64,000 bases of DNA, from contig JBBIHC010000003.1 in NCBI GenBank assembly GCA_037447235.1, forward strand, positions 1-64,000. Reading direction: 5' to 3'. Of the stretch, positions 33,845 to 42,800 are shown piece after piece (positions within the stretch are counted from its first letter, which is position 1; each line of letters begins with the position of its first letter). The DNA is from JAVZJR01 sp037447235 (GTDB lineage: Archaea > Micrarchaeota > Micrarchaeia > Anstonellales > Bilamarchaeaceae). A model generated the notes under the pieces. It saw nothing but the letters and a program-made list of their open reading frames with translations. It ran no database searches and was not told the origin of the DNA. A program made the position numbers and the translations under genes.

Positions 33845-34504
33845 ATGAAATTTTTTATTGACAGTGCGGATGTTGAGGAAATCAAAAAAGCGGTTGCCTT
33901 GCAGATGTGCGACGGCGTGACGACAAACCCGACGCTTATTATGAAGGCTGGAAAAAAACAGGAAGACGCGATAAGGGAAATCGCGCGGATTGTCAGGGGG
34001 CCGATAAGCGTTGAGGCGGTAAGCGACGACGCAGAAGGGATGGTAAAGGAAGGGATGGAATTCTCAAGATGGGCGTCCAATGTGGTAATAAAGGTGCCTA
34101 TGACAAAGGAGGGCCTGACTGCGGTGCGGGCTCTTGCAAAAAACGGCGTGAAATGCAATGTCACCCTCGTGTTCTCCGCCGCCCAGGCACTGCTTGCAGC
34201 AAAAGCAGGCGCGGCTTTCGTTTCGCCTTTCGTAGGCAGGCTGGATGACTCCGGGCAGGACGGGATGGCTGTCGTCCGGGACATAGTCCAGATATACCGG
34301 AACTATGGCTTCACAACCGAGATAATAGTCGCCTCGGTGCGCTCTGTGAAACACGTCGAGGGGGCTGCAAAAGCAGGCGCCCACATAGCGACAATCCCGC
34401 CGAAGGTTTATGAAGAGATGTGGAGGCACGCGCTGACCGACAAGGGGATAGAAATATTCAGGCGGGACCACCAGGAATACCTGAAAAAGGTCGGAAAGGC
34501 GTAA
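33845..34504 (+). CDS. transaldolase / fructose-6-phosphate aldolase family
   Basis: A 219-residue short transaldolase. FFIDSADVEEIKKA, CDGVTTNPTLIMKAG, the Schiff-base Lys in VVIKVPMTKEG, CNVTLVFSAAQALLAAKAGA and VSPFVGRLDD are characteristic. Short members may be true transaldolases or fructose-6-phosphate aldolases; sequence alone does not settle this. Together with RpiA it fits sugar phosphate interconversion for ribose supply. Confidence 0.93.
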   Translation: MKFFIDSADVEEIKKAVALQMCDGVTTNPTLIMKAGKKQEDAIREIARIVRGPISVEAVSDDAEGMVKEGMEFSRWASNVVIKVPMTKEGLTAVRALAKNGVKCNVTLVFSAAQALLAAKAGAAFVSPFVGRLDDSGQDGMAVVRDIVQIYRNYGFTTEIIVASVRSVKHVEGAAKAGAHIATIPPKVYEEMWRHALTDKGIEIFRRDHQEYLKKVGKA

Positions 34505-34568
34505 AATGGCGGTCAAAACAAATAGGTTTTTATTTGGTTTTTGATTGATTAAAAGCAGGGGTGCAAAA

Positions 34569-35009
34569 ATGAAAGATGCAAAAATATTTTTGACATTGCC
34601 GCTCTTGCTGGCAATTTTGGTTTGCGGCGCTGTTATTGCAAGCGGATGCATACAAATGCCGCAACAGACGGCACAAGCAGGCCAGCCGGCAGGCCCTTCA
34701 CCGGACAGCGGCAGTTGCGCTGTGGGGTCCTGGGTAAGAACCGGCAACTTTGAGTACAGGATAACCGGCGTGGAAACGCATAGCATTGCCGGGAAGACCA
34801 TGCAGATGTGCTGTATGGAAAAGATAGCAAACGGCCAAAAATCAAAGGTTTGCAACGGCATGGGGTCTGAAATGTACAGCATCGTCTGGCTTACTGATGA
34901 GGAAACAGGCGGGTTATACAAGGCCGCCGAGATATACGAGCAGGGCGACAAGACGTGCAATATAGGATATGACCCAAGCGGCGAAAAAATAAGCGAAATG
35001 TGCGTTTAA
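34569..35009 (+). CDS. small cysteine-containing lipoprotein
   Basis: A 146-residue exported protein with signal helix FLTLPLLLAILVCGAVIA and lipobox ASGC at about residue 27, followed by a Pro/Gln/Ala linker and a compact domain with seven cysteines (CAVGSW, MCCMEK, VCNGMG, TCNIGY, MCV). No family recognised. ATG 34569 has AGGGGTG in front. The neighbouring DUF35 gene starts 36 bases downstream. Confidence 0.75.
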   Translation: MKDAKIFLTLPLLLAILVCGAVIASGCIQMPQQTAQAGQPAGPSPDSGSCAVGSWVRTGNFEYRITGVETHSIAGKTMQMCCMEKIANGQKSKVCNGMGSEMYSIVWLTDEETGGLYKAAEIYEQGDKTCNIGYDPSGEKISEMCV

Positions 35010-35045
35010 AGAGAATGGAAACAATAAAAAGGTGAAATAAAAAAC

Positions 35046-35459
35046 ATGAGGGAAAGCATACCGCTCACGTGGAGAAGGATACCGGAGAGATACGGCCTGA
35101 TAGGTTCAATGTGTGAAACCTGCGGCCGGCATTTCTTCCCGGCACGGGCCATCTGCCCGACATGCAGAAGAAGGGGAAAGATAAAGAAGCTCCAGTATTC
35201 GGGAAAAGGCAGAATATATTCCTATACCGTGATACATAGCGCCCCGACCGGTTTTGAGGACCAGGTACCGTATACCATAGCAATAGTTGAACTGGAAGAA
35301 GGGGCGAGAGTGCTTGGCCAGATTGTGGACGCGCCAAACGGCAAACTGAAAATTGGCGCTCCGGTTGAGCATTGTTTCAGGATAATACAGAGAGAAGATC
35401 CCGAAGGGCTAATACATTACGGCTTCAAGTTCAGATTGGTGCAGGACAACCATCAATAG
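35046..35459 (+). CDS. zinc-ribbon OB-fold protein (DUF35, acyl-CoA-associated)
   Basis: A 137-residue protein with zinc ribbon CETCGRHFFPARAICPTC (about 24-41) and an OB fold (GKGRIYSYTVIHSAPTGF, PYTIAIVELEEGARVLGQI). Archaeal members usually sit beside thiolase and HMG-CoA synthase and channel acetoacetyl-CoA between them in mevalonate synthesis. Neither partner is adjacent here, although a possible thiolase remnant lies about 9 kb away. The stop overlaps the convergent trpS end by 7 bases. Confidence 0.9.
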   Translation: MRESIPLTWRRIPERYGLIGSMCETCGRHFFPARAICPTCRRRGKIKKLQYSGKGRIYSYTVIHSAPTGFEDQVPYTIAIVELEEGARVLGQIVDAPNGKLKIGAPVEHCFRIIQREDPEGLIHYGFKFRLVQDNHQ

Positions 35460-36577
35460 AAGCTTTCCCACATCTTTTCAGCAAGTTTACCTGTGTACAT
35501 AAACCGGTCAACATCTACTTTTTCTTTTCTGTGTTTTTCCAAAAACAGGTTTATCTTTTCTATAAGAATCTCTTTAAGCTCGCCGCTTAGGAGCGCGCCT
35601 GAGCGATAATCTTCTTCTATTTTCTTGAGACGCGAATCGTCAGGCTCAAAAAGCATCTTCAGCCATTGGAAAGAGACATCTATGTCCGGGTTGCCTCCCT
35701 TTTTCCTGTGCTCCTCCACAGTAGGCTGGCCGCCTGAAAATGCGTATTTCAGGATTTTTTTCCTCACGGCTTTTTCATCGTCAGTGAGCCATATCGCGCT
35801 CTCCGGCGCGCTGGCGCTCATCTTGCCGCCTGCGCCCTGCAGGGGAGGGATGAACTTGCTGTGGATTGCCGCGGTCTTCTGGTAGCCAAGGCTTTCCGCA
35901 ATGTCGCGCTGTATCCTCCAGTAAGGATCCTGGTCTATCGCGTTTGGGATAAGGCATCGCTTTTTCTCGAAAAAAGTCGGGACTATCTGGTAGGCGGGGT
36001 AAAAAATAGCGCCGATGTTGGTTTCATTAGTAAAGCCGAAAACCGCCTTGGCTGTAGAGAATGTTATCTTTTTGGCGGTCTTGAGCACAAGCGGGTAGAC
36101 ATTTTTTATGTACTCGCTGTCATTGAATATGAATGTCCTGTCCGGGTCGAAGCCAACCGCGGCAATGTCTCTTATGTTTTCCGCGGCGTATTTCCTGACG
36201 GCCTGCCATTCAAGATCTTTTTTGAACAAGAACTTCTCATCGTCTGTTATTTCTATGTATAGATTTACGCCAAAGCGCTCCTGGAGCCATTTTGTAAATA
36301 CGAGCGGAATGAGATGGCCGATATGCATCGGCCCTGAAGGCCCCCTTCCGGTGTAAAGAAAAAACGTCTTCCCCTTTTCGTAATCTGCCAAAACAAGGTC
36401 AAGGTCCCGATGGGAGAAGAAATAACCGCGGCGGAGCATGATGTTGTCGTCTCCTGCAGCCTCAGCCAGCCGGCGGTAAAGCGCGTCGCTTATTCTTTGC
36501 GTTCCGAACTCCTTTATGAGCTTGTCGTAATCAACATCACCGCTGACTTCCCAGGGCGTCACTTCGTATCCTGCCAT
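35453..36577 (-). CDS. trpS: tryptophan--tRNA ligase
   Basis: 374 residues from ATG 36577 (MAGYEVTPWEVSG). Class I synthetase of the archaeal/eukaryotic type: GRGPSGPMHIGHLIP holds the HIGH motif, AIDQDPYWRIQRDIAE binds tryptophan, and KMSKS is present as GKMSAS. The family start and the A/T run 22-26 bases upstream make ATG 36577 the clear choice over a start at 36727. It is divergent from the reductase-like gene across a 51-base promoter. Confidence 0.95.
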   Translation of the reverse strand: MAGYEVTPWEVSGDVDYDKLIKEFGTQRISDALYRRLAEAAGDDNIMLRRGYFFSHRDLDLVLADYEKGKTFFLYTGRGPSGPMHIGHLIPLVFTKWLQERFGVNLYIEITDDEKFLFKKDLEWQAVRKYAAENIRDIAAVGFDPDRTFIFNDSEYIKNVYPLVLKTAKKITFSTAKAVFGFTNETNIGAIFYPAYQIVPTFFEKKRCLIPNAIDQDPYWRIQRDIAESLGYQKTAAIHSKFIPPLQGAGGKMSASAPESAIWLTDDEKAVRKKILKYAFSGGQPTVEEHRKKGGNPDIDVSFQWLKMLFEPDDSRLKKIEEDYRSGALLSGELKEILIEKINLFLEKHRKEKVDVDRFMYTGKLAEKMWESFY

Positions 36578-36587
36578 AGCGGGTATT

Positions 36588-36609
36588 CCAAAATAAAAAA
36601 TAAAAATGC
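36588..36609. promoter_or_regulatory. shared A/T promoter core between trpS and the reductase gene
   Basis: A single A/T tract in the 51-base gap between the two divergent start codons lies about 20-30 bases from both (ATG 36577 on minus, ATG 36629 on plus). It appears to serve as TATA element in both directions, so the genes would compete for or share TBP/TFB binding. Confidence 0.5.
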
Positions 36610-36628
36610 TTGCTGTGCAAGTTGATTG

Positions 36629-37681
36629 ATGCTTGATGTCCATATAATAGGTGGCGGGCCGTGTGGAGCCATAGCAGCAATAGAGGCGGCCAGGCTTGGC
36701 AAAAACGTTCTTGTCAGTGAGGAACACAAGAAACCCGGCGGCAAGCCGTGCTCCTGCCTTCTGTCGCTCAGCGGCCTTCAGACGCTAACCGGGCATCTGG
36801 CGTGGAAAGAGAGCGTGGAGAACGAGGCATATGGCGCAGATATTTATTTCAGCGGCAAAAAGATGACAGTGGAAAGAAGAACGCCGGTTGCGGCGATCTG
36901 CGACCGGGACCGCTTTGACCAACTTTGCATGGAAGCTGCTGAAAATGAAGGAGTGAAAATAGAGTACGGAAAAAGAGTCATTGGCAACTATCGCCCGAAC
37001 AATATCATAGGCGCAGACGGGGCGAACTCATCAACCGCGGCTTTTTTCGGCTTTCCCGGGATTAAGCGTTTCATAGGCACTATTCAGGGCGAAGTAAGGG
37101 CGGATTGGGACGAAAAAAAGGTAAAGGCGTTCCTATCACGGGATTACCCGGGATTCTTGGGATGGATAGTGCCAAGAGGCGGCAGAAGGTTTGAAGTCGG
37201 CTGCGGGGTAAGGCTGCCGAACAATGCCAAGAGCGCGTTTGAGAAACTGGAAAAAAGGCTTGGCGTCAGCGCGGCAAACAAAAAGATGTCCATAATACCC
37301 GCTGAGCCAAGGCCAACTGCTGCAAAAAGAGCTGGCAGATACGATGTAAGGCTTGCCGGGGATTCTGCAGGGCAGGCAAAGGCGACAACGGGCGGCGGGA
37401 TATTGTTCGGAAGCTGGTGCGCAAGAATGGCAGCCAAGGCAAGCAGCCCGTTGGCTTATGAGATAGCATGGAGAATGACGTGTGGAAAGGAGCTCTTTCT
37501 TCACGGAGTAATACGAAAAATCCTGGACACGATGGATGACCAGAAACTGGAAAGATTTGCGGGCAGGATGATGGAAAACGGCATGCAATCTTTTCTTGAA
37601 AATGACTGCGATATGGAGCACGCGAGCAAACTTTTTGCCATCGCAGTCAAAAAGCCGGGAATGCTGCTTTCCTTGTTTTGA
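36629..37681 (+). CDS. geranylgeranyl reductase-family FAD oxidoreductase
   Basis: 350 residues. FAD-binding DVHIIGGGPCGAIAAIEAAR, CDRDRFDQLCMEAAENEGVK, NIIGADGANSSTAAFFG and LAGDSAGQAKATTGGGILFG are the family landmarks. In archaea these enzymes saturate the isoprenoid chains of membrane lipids. CSCLLSLSG after the FAD region corresponds to the substrate cavity. The assignment to lipid reduction is from family context. ATG 36629 follows the shared A/T promoter by about 26 bases; TTG 36626 is immediately before it. Confidence 0.85.
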   Translation: MLDVHIIGGGPCGAIAAIEAARLGKNVLVSEEHKKPGGKPCSCLLSLSGLQTLTGHLAWKESVENEAYGADIYFSGKKMTVERRTPVAAICDRDRFDQLCMEAAENEGVKIEYGKRVIGNYRPNNIIGADGANSSTAAFFGFPGIKRFIGTIQGEVRADWDEKKVKAFLSRDYPGFLGWIVPRGGRRFEVGCGVRLPNNAKSAFEKLEKRLGVSAANKKMSIIPAEPRPTAAKRAGRYDVRLAGDSAGQAKATTGGGILFGSWCARMAAKASSPLAYEIAWRMTCGKELFLHGVIRKILDTMDDQKLERFAGRMMENGMQSFLENDCDMEHASKLFAIAVKKPGMLLSLF

Positions 37682-37741
37682 CAGCCCAACAGCAACATTT
37701 TTAAACTCTTTTTAACACTATTTAACCATAGAAGTGGTAAA

Positions 37742-38932
37742 ATGCTCAGGATATTAAAAAACAGCAGGAAGGAACTTTATAAAAAATACATCTGTTCAGA
37801 AGGAAAGGAAGCAGACAAGGCTTTGGCAGAGGTTGTGGAGAAATACAAATCCTTTTCAGAAAAAGAAAAAGCTGATTTCAGGATGGTAGTTGGAAAAAAC
37901 ATGTTGAAAACGGCTAATCGCAACAGCGGCATGCACAAGGTGCTGAAGCTGGCAAAGGAAATCGGCAAGGCCACCGAATGGAAAGGCGATGAAACCGACC
38001 CAGATATTGTACAATCAATAAAAAGCATTTTGGAAAAAAACGAAGACCCCTGCCTGACAATAGCTGCGCTTGATGCGCTTTACCACAGCAATTACGGGGA
38101 AGCGGAATTTTGGGAAAAGATGCTTCACAAAAGCGCGCCTGTTGCTCTTTTTGTGGTAGAGAGGATAAGCGATGTTGAAGGCGCAGAAGAAGTTTTCAGG
38201 AGAAACATTGACGCACTGATAGCCTTGTCCGACCAAAGCAAAAAATGCAGGGAGATGACCCTGAAATACCTGAATGAAGCAAATGACGAGGTAAAGAAAA
38301 AATTGCTGGAAAAACTGATAAGCGAGGGCGTCCACAAAGATCTGTTGCCGGCAATACCTGCTTTATTTGAAAACAGGCAAACAAGGTATGCGCTCCTTGG
38401 ATGGCTCACGCGCGGCGAGATTAAGATAAATGTTGATAGAACAGAGTTGCCTGCATCTGACATTCTGCCAGAATTGACAAGAAAAATAGAGGAAGTCGGG
38501 CAGGAACTGGTAAAGAAGGCAGTCAGCATGCTGCCAGGGCTGCCGCCACAGGAAAGGCTGCCGGTCCATCATTTTCTCGCTACCAGAGGAGTGAGGGTAA
38601 AGGATGAGGAATTGGAAGAAAAGATTGAAGAAATGATAGGCAGTAGATTGGAATCCGCCTGCCCGGAAGCCCTCATAGAAGCTTATGACGCCAGTATGCG
38701 CCTCCTGATTTTTAACCCTGAAAGGGGCAGGAAAATGATGGAAGAGGTATTCCGCGAGGCGGCAGATGTCCTGGAAGACGATGCAGCCGATGAGAAGCAA
38801 AAAGAAGTTGCTGCCGCCGTTTCCTTCCTGTACATAAGCAACTTTCAGAAAAAAGGGGAAGAATTTCTCAGGGTGCGCGAAAAGGCCCTTGGGATACTGA
38901 AACGAAATGGGAGGGTGGCACCCATTATTTAA
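37742..38932 (+). CDS. large alpha-helical hypothetical protein
   Basis: A 396-residue soluble, helical protein without recognisable catalytic motif. Helix pairs such as CLTIAALDALYHSNYGEAEF, LIALSDQSKKCREMTLKYL and KKLLEKLISEGVHKDLLPAI suggest a solenoid of the HEAT/ARM kind, as in other unknowns in this window, but the LS-x-x-V motif of those is not evident. AGTGGT stands before the ATG and a TTTTTAAACT promoter-like run about 40 bases before it. Confidence 0.65.
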   Translation: MLRILKNSRKELYKKYICSEGKEADKALAEVVEKYKSFSEKEKADFRMVVGKNMLKTANRNSGMHKVLKLAKEIGKATEWKGDETDPDIVQSIKSILEKNEDPCLTIAALDALYHSNYGEAEFWEKMLHKSAPVALFVVERISDVEGAEEVFRRNIDALIALSDQSKKCREMTLKYLNEANDEVKKKLLEKLISEGVHKDLLPAIPALFENRQTRYALLGWLTRGEIKINVDRTELPASDILPELTRKIEEVGQELVKKAVSMLPGLPPQERLPVHHFLATRGVRVKDEELEEKIEEMIGSRLESACPEALIEAYDASMRLLIFNPERGRKMMEEVFREAADVLEDDAADEKQKEVAAAVSFLYISNFQKKGEEFLRVREKALGILKRNGRVAPII

Positions 38933-38957
38933 AAAATCTCGCTGCAGAATATGGATT

Positions 38958-39881
38958 ATGACAGATTCTGATGAAATCATCTCTGATATAGAAAACAACA
39001 TTGATGACTTTAGGGCTGCCGGAAAGATAACCGCCAAAATCAGGGAGGAAAGCAAGCGCCTGATAATGGTCGGCGAGCCGCTGCTTGACATAGCGGATTA
39101 CATAGAGCAGATGATAGAAAAGGAAGGTGCGAAGCCCGCTTTTCCGGTAAACATCTCGCCAAACGACATAGCCGCGCATTATACCCCCGGCATTAACGAC
39201 GAGCGCACCATAGAGGAGAATGACTTGTTGAAGGTTGATCTCGGCGTTTCCATAAACGGCGCGATTGGCGACAGCGCCTACACCGTGGATGTGGGCGGAA
39301 AAAACCGGCAATTGGTAACCGTTGCCCAGGAAGCGCTTGAGGCGCTGATAAAAGCCATAAAGCCGGGAGTTAAGGTTGGCGAGCTTGGCGCGATACCCGA
39401 GGAGACAGCGAAAAAATACGGCTTGAAAACCATAAACAACCTCAGCGGCCATATGCTAAAAACAGGATTGCTGCACGCAGGAATAGACATACCGAATGTA
39501 AAAACCGAAGACGACTATGAGATAAAGGAGGGCGAGATATACGCAGTGGAGCCCTTCATAACAAACGGCGCAGGATATGTTGTTGAAAGCGACGAGGTTG
39601 GGATATTCAGTTTTTACGGGATGGGAAATATTTCGATGAGACAGTCAAAGAGGATATTGGAGCAGATAATAAAAGACTACAGATTATTGCCTTTTGCTGA
39701 AAGATGGGTAATCAGGAAATTCAATTCTAGGATACTTGTAAACGCTGCGCTTCGCGAGATGCTGGAGAACCATATAATAAGGGGCTACCCTGTGCTGAAA
39801 GAGGCAGAAGGAGGCCTTGTGAGCCAGGCAGAGCATACCGTACTTGTTACGGCAGACGGATGCGAGGTCCTCACGAAGTAA
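38958..39881 (+). CDS. map: methionine aminopeptidase, type II
   Basis: A 307-residue metalloprotease removing initiator Met. All metal and catalytic residues are visible: IAAHYTPG (His), KVDLGV (Asp), GDSAYTVDVG (Asp), LSGHML (His), VEPFITNG (Glu) and AEHTVLV (Glu). The type II insert is present. ATG 38958 was chosen because the TATA-like ATTTAAAAAAT is about 28 bases before it; earlier codons would extend into the preceding gene. The 3' end is 4 bases from the end of the giant lipoprotein gene. Confidence 0.95.
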   Translation: MTDSDEIISDIENNIDDFRAAGKITAKIREESKRLIMVGEPLLDIADYIEQMIEKEGAKPAFPVNISPNDIAAHYTPGINDERTIEENDLLKVDLGVSINGAIGDSAYTVDVGGKNRQLVTVAQEALEALIKAIKPGVKVGELGAIPEETAKKYGLKTINNLSGHMLKTGLLHAGIDIPNVKTEDDYEIKEGEIYAVEPFITNGAGYVVESDEVGIFSFYGMGNISMRQSKRILEQIIKDYRLLPFAERWVIRKFNSRILVNAALREMLENHIIRGYPVLKEAEGGLVSQAEHTVLVTADGCEVLTK

Positions 39882-39885
39882 GCTG

Positions 39886-42800
39886 TTATTTGTTATATGT
39901 GAACCAATTTCCGGATTTCTTGCACTCCAGTGGCTCATCGGGAGTTTTTGTTATCCCGCATATTTTTAACTCGCCTTTTGCTGTAATGATTGTCGGATCG
40001 GTAAAGCCACAGTCCTGCAGGAGGTTGTTTTGCGGGGTGCCTGAAAAGTTGCCTGAGAAAACGACCGGGACGGTGTTTATCGCATTCGTTTCCAGCCTCT
40101 TGAATGTGTAAAGCCTTCCTTCAGGATTCATCAGGCAGCACCTGTCCTCTTTTGGGAGCAACCCGATTATGTCAGCATCTGCTTCTGTGAGTTCAGAATA
40201 AGGTATATTTTTGAAATAAGTATGGGCCCCGTCAGAATAACTTCGCATAAGGCAGGTTATTTCATCCTGAATGTCGCTGCAAAGTCTGCATTTATTGCTT
40301 ATGACGCCTTTCGGGCATTTGTAAGGTCCGCTCGTGCCTCCGCGCGGAACGCAGGTGGTCCCGTCCTCGCATACCATTGCCTCGTCAGGGCAGTATTCGC
40401 CTTCCGGGCATTCCTCGCAGTAGAGATAACCGGAAGGGGTCAAATCCCCATCGGCAACGTACCAGATGGTGCTACCGCCCGGTGCGACCTGAAAATCGTA
40501 TTGCGGCGCGGTTGAGATCTCCCAGGTATCGCTATGGTAGAAAGAAGGTGTGGTGATGGACGAGGTATCAATGCCTCCTTTGCTTCCCCCGTCTCCTGAA
40601 GATTCTGAACTTCCTGTTTCAGCGCCTTCTTCTTCAGGCGGATACAGCGCTATGTTCGTAGTAAGGGTGGAAATGCCGATGAAATCGTATGTTCCCTCCT
40701 GGAAAGAGCAGAATTTTGAGTCAAAGCTTCCCTGCTCCCGGACAATTGCAGCCTCATCTGAAGAAAACGGGGAATACACTATCCCGATAATTCCTGCCTT
40801 CCTGAGCTTGTCCCTTGAAAGGTAGATTGTGGAGAAGAAATCTGCATAAATTCTCCTGATGCTTTCCTTGTTCAGCTCATAGCTGGCGCCGCTCATGGCA
40901 GGCCAGCCTGTCCCTTCGCTGGTATTGATATTAAACACAATGACCACCGGCACAGGCTGTTTTTTGCCGATACCGCGGCTTATGTGGTTTATCGTCCATG
41001 CATAGGAATACATCCGGTCAACAACAACATCAGCCTTTTCCTTTGCGGTCATGTCATCCCATTCGTCAAGCGCTGCATAATCGCGCATAACCTCAGCAAC
41101 AGGGAAAAAGACGACTGCCGCGTCAAAAGTGGTGGCTCCGCTGTCCCTCTCCGCCGCCCATATGTCGCTTATGGCAGAATAAGCATCCTGGTCAACATAG
41201 TTCATCCATATGTATTCCCCGCCCATATAAGAAGCGGAGGATGCGAAAAACGGCACAGCAACAAGGCAGTTTTCGCACCTGCTTTTCACCAGCCTTGATT
41301 CCTCCAATGCTCTGGCAGGATCAACTGAATGCCCTGTTCTGTCATAGCCAATCAACGCGATGACCGGCCCGACGCCTTTCACTTCCTTCTTGGGTTCGGT
41401 TATGATGCTGTAGCTGTACGGGGTGTATGTTCTTATGCTCCCTTCTTCATCGCACGCGATCGTCAGGCCGTTTTCGCTGACATGGCAGCTGGGATCGCTC
41501 AAATACCGGCTGTTGGCGTCCCTGAAATCAACGATCGGCAAAATGCCATTCTTCAAATAGTTGGTAAGCATGGAATAGGTAATGATGCGCTGATAAGAAT
41601 AAACGACCCACTCTATCGCGTATTCTATACTGCCTCCCACCTCTCCAAAAGAACCGAATAATCCCCCGTCTTCACCCTCTTCGCTTTCCTCAGGCTCGAC
41701 AGGCGCCTTTCCGTAAGCCATGGTGGCATAGGTGCACGGCTCGCACCAGCCATACTCTTCAAGCACAGGGAGATTGTTTTGCTCATCAAGCTCGCAATCC
41801 CCAAGGCCGAATATCAGCGTAAGGTATCTTGAAGCAAGAACATAATGGGTTTTGGTGCCGTCATTGTTCATATGCAGCTCTGCCGCATAATCGCTGTTTG
41901 AAGTGAAATCAACATAATCAAGCATCTTGATTGTCTCATTTTGGGGGAGCGCGAAGACATTGTTCCTGGCCAGCGCCACGTATTCCGGCTTTTGAAGCCA
42001 GGTGCCGCTGCATTCTGCCGGATAGCCCGCGTCGTTTTTGCACTTATAAAAAGCAAGCGCCCATGGCACGCTTGCAAGCGCGATCTGGCTTGAACTCGCG
42101 CGGTCTTCGTTTGACACCAATTCAGCCAGCGCTGCCTTCTGATTGTCTTCAAGATTCATAAGGGTCAGTGACAAACGCGGATTCTCCACGGCCGCTATCC
42201 AGGGCATAAAGTACGTTGTGTCTATTACGACATAATCTTCATTTTCCCGCATATTGCAAATCTGGAAAATGTCGCTCTCCTGCGGCGAGGAAGGCACTCC
42301 GCCGGTCGCAAAGCCTATCACGGGTTTGTTTAAGCCTTCAAACCAACCATCATACACTATCGGGAAAGTGTCGTATGTCTTAGTCTGTTCATTAATTATC
42401 CTGAATTCGTTCTTGTTGAAAAAGTATACCGTTCGCGCAGGCGGGTATGCGGTATTGCTTTCATTTACCTGGAAACGATAGCACCAGTATATATCATGCA
42501 GGGGCTCCTCCCTAACATTTTTCCCAAGATCAAGCCAAGCAGGTCCATAATCCTCACTGCACGACTTGCCTGGTGTAAATAACGCCCGTATATCGCTATA
42601 AAACCCGGACGGGATTGTTCTTGTCTGCACAGTAACGGAACCGGCAACATTCTTCAAGGTGGATGGATATGAGGTGTACGGGCAGGGGATGGTATTATAA
42701 CTCATGTCGCCGCAGCGGTCGGTCGCAAGAGCAATGGCAAGCTTGGTAAGCATGTTAACGCTGTCGCCCCCGGTAGGCTGGGTAAGCTCCTTGGAGTCAT

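Noticed and set aside
34064..34960. 298-codon minus-strand ORF spanning transaldolase and a lipoprotein gene
   Set aside because: It crosses two well-supported genes on the other strand and shows no recognisable protein features.
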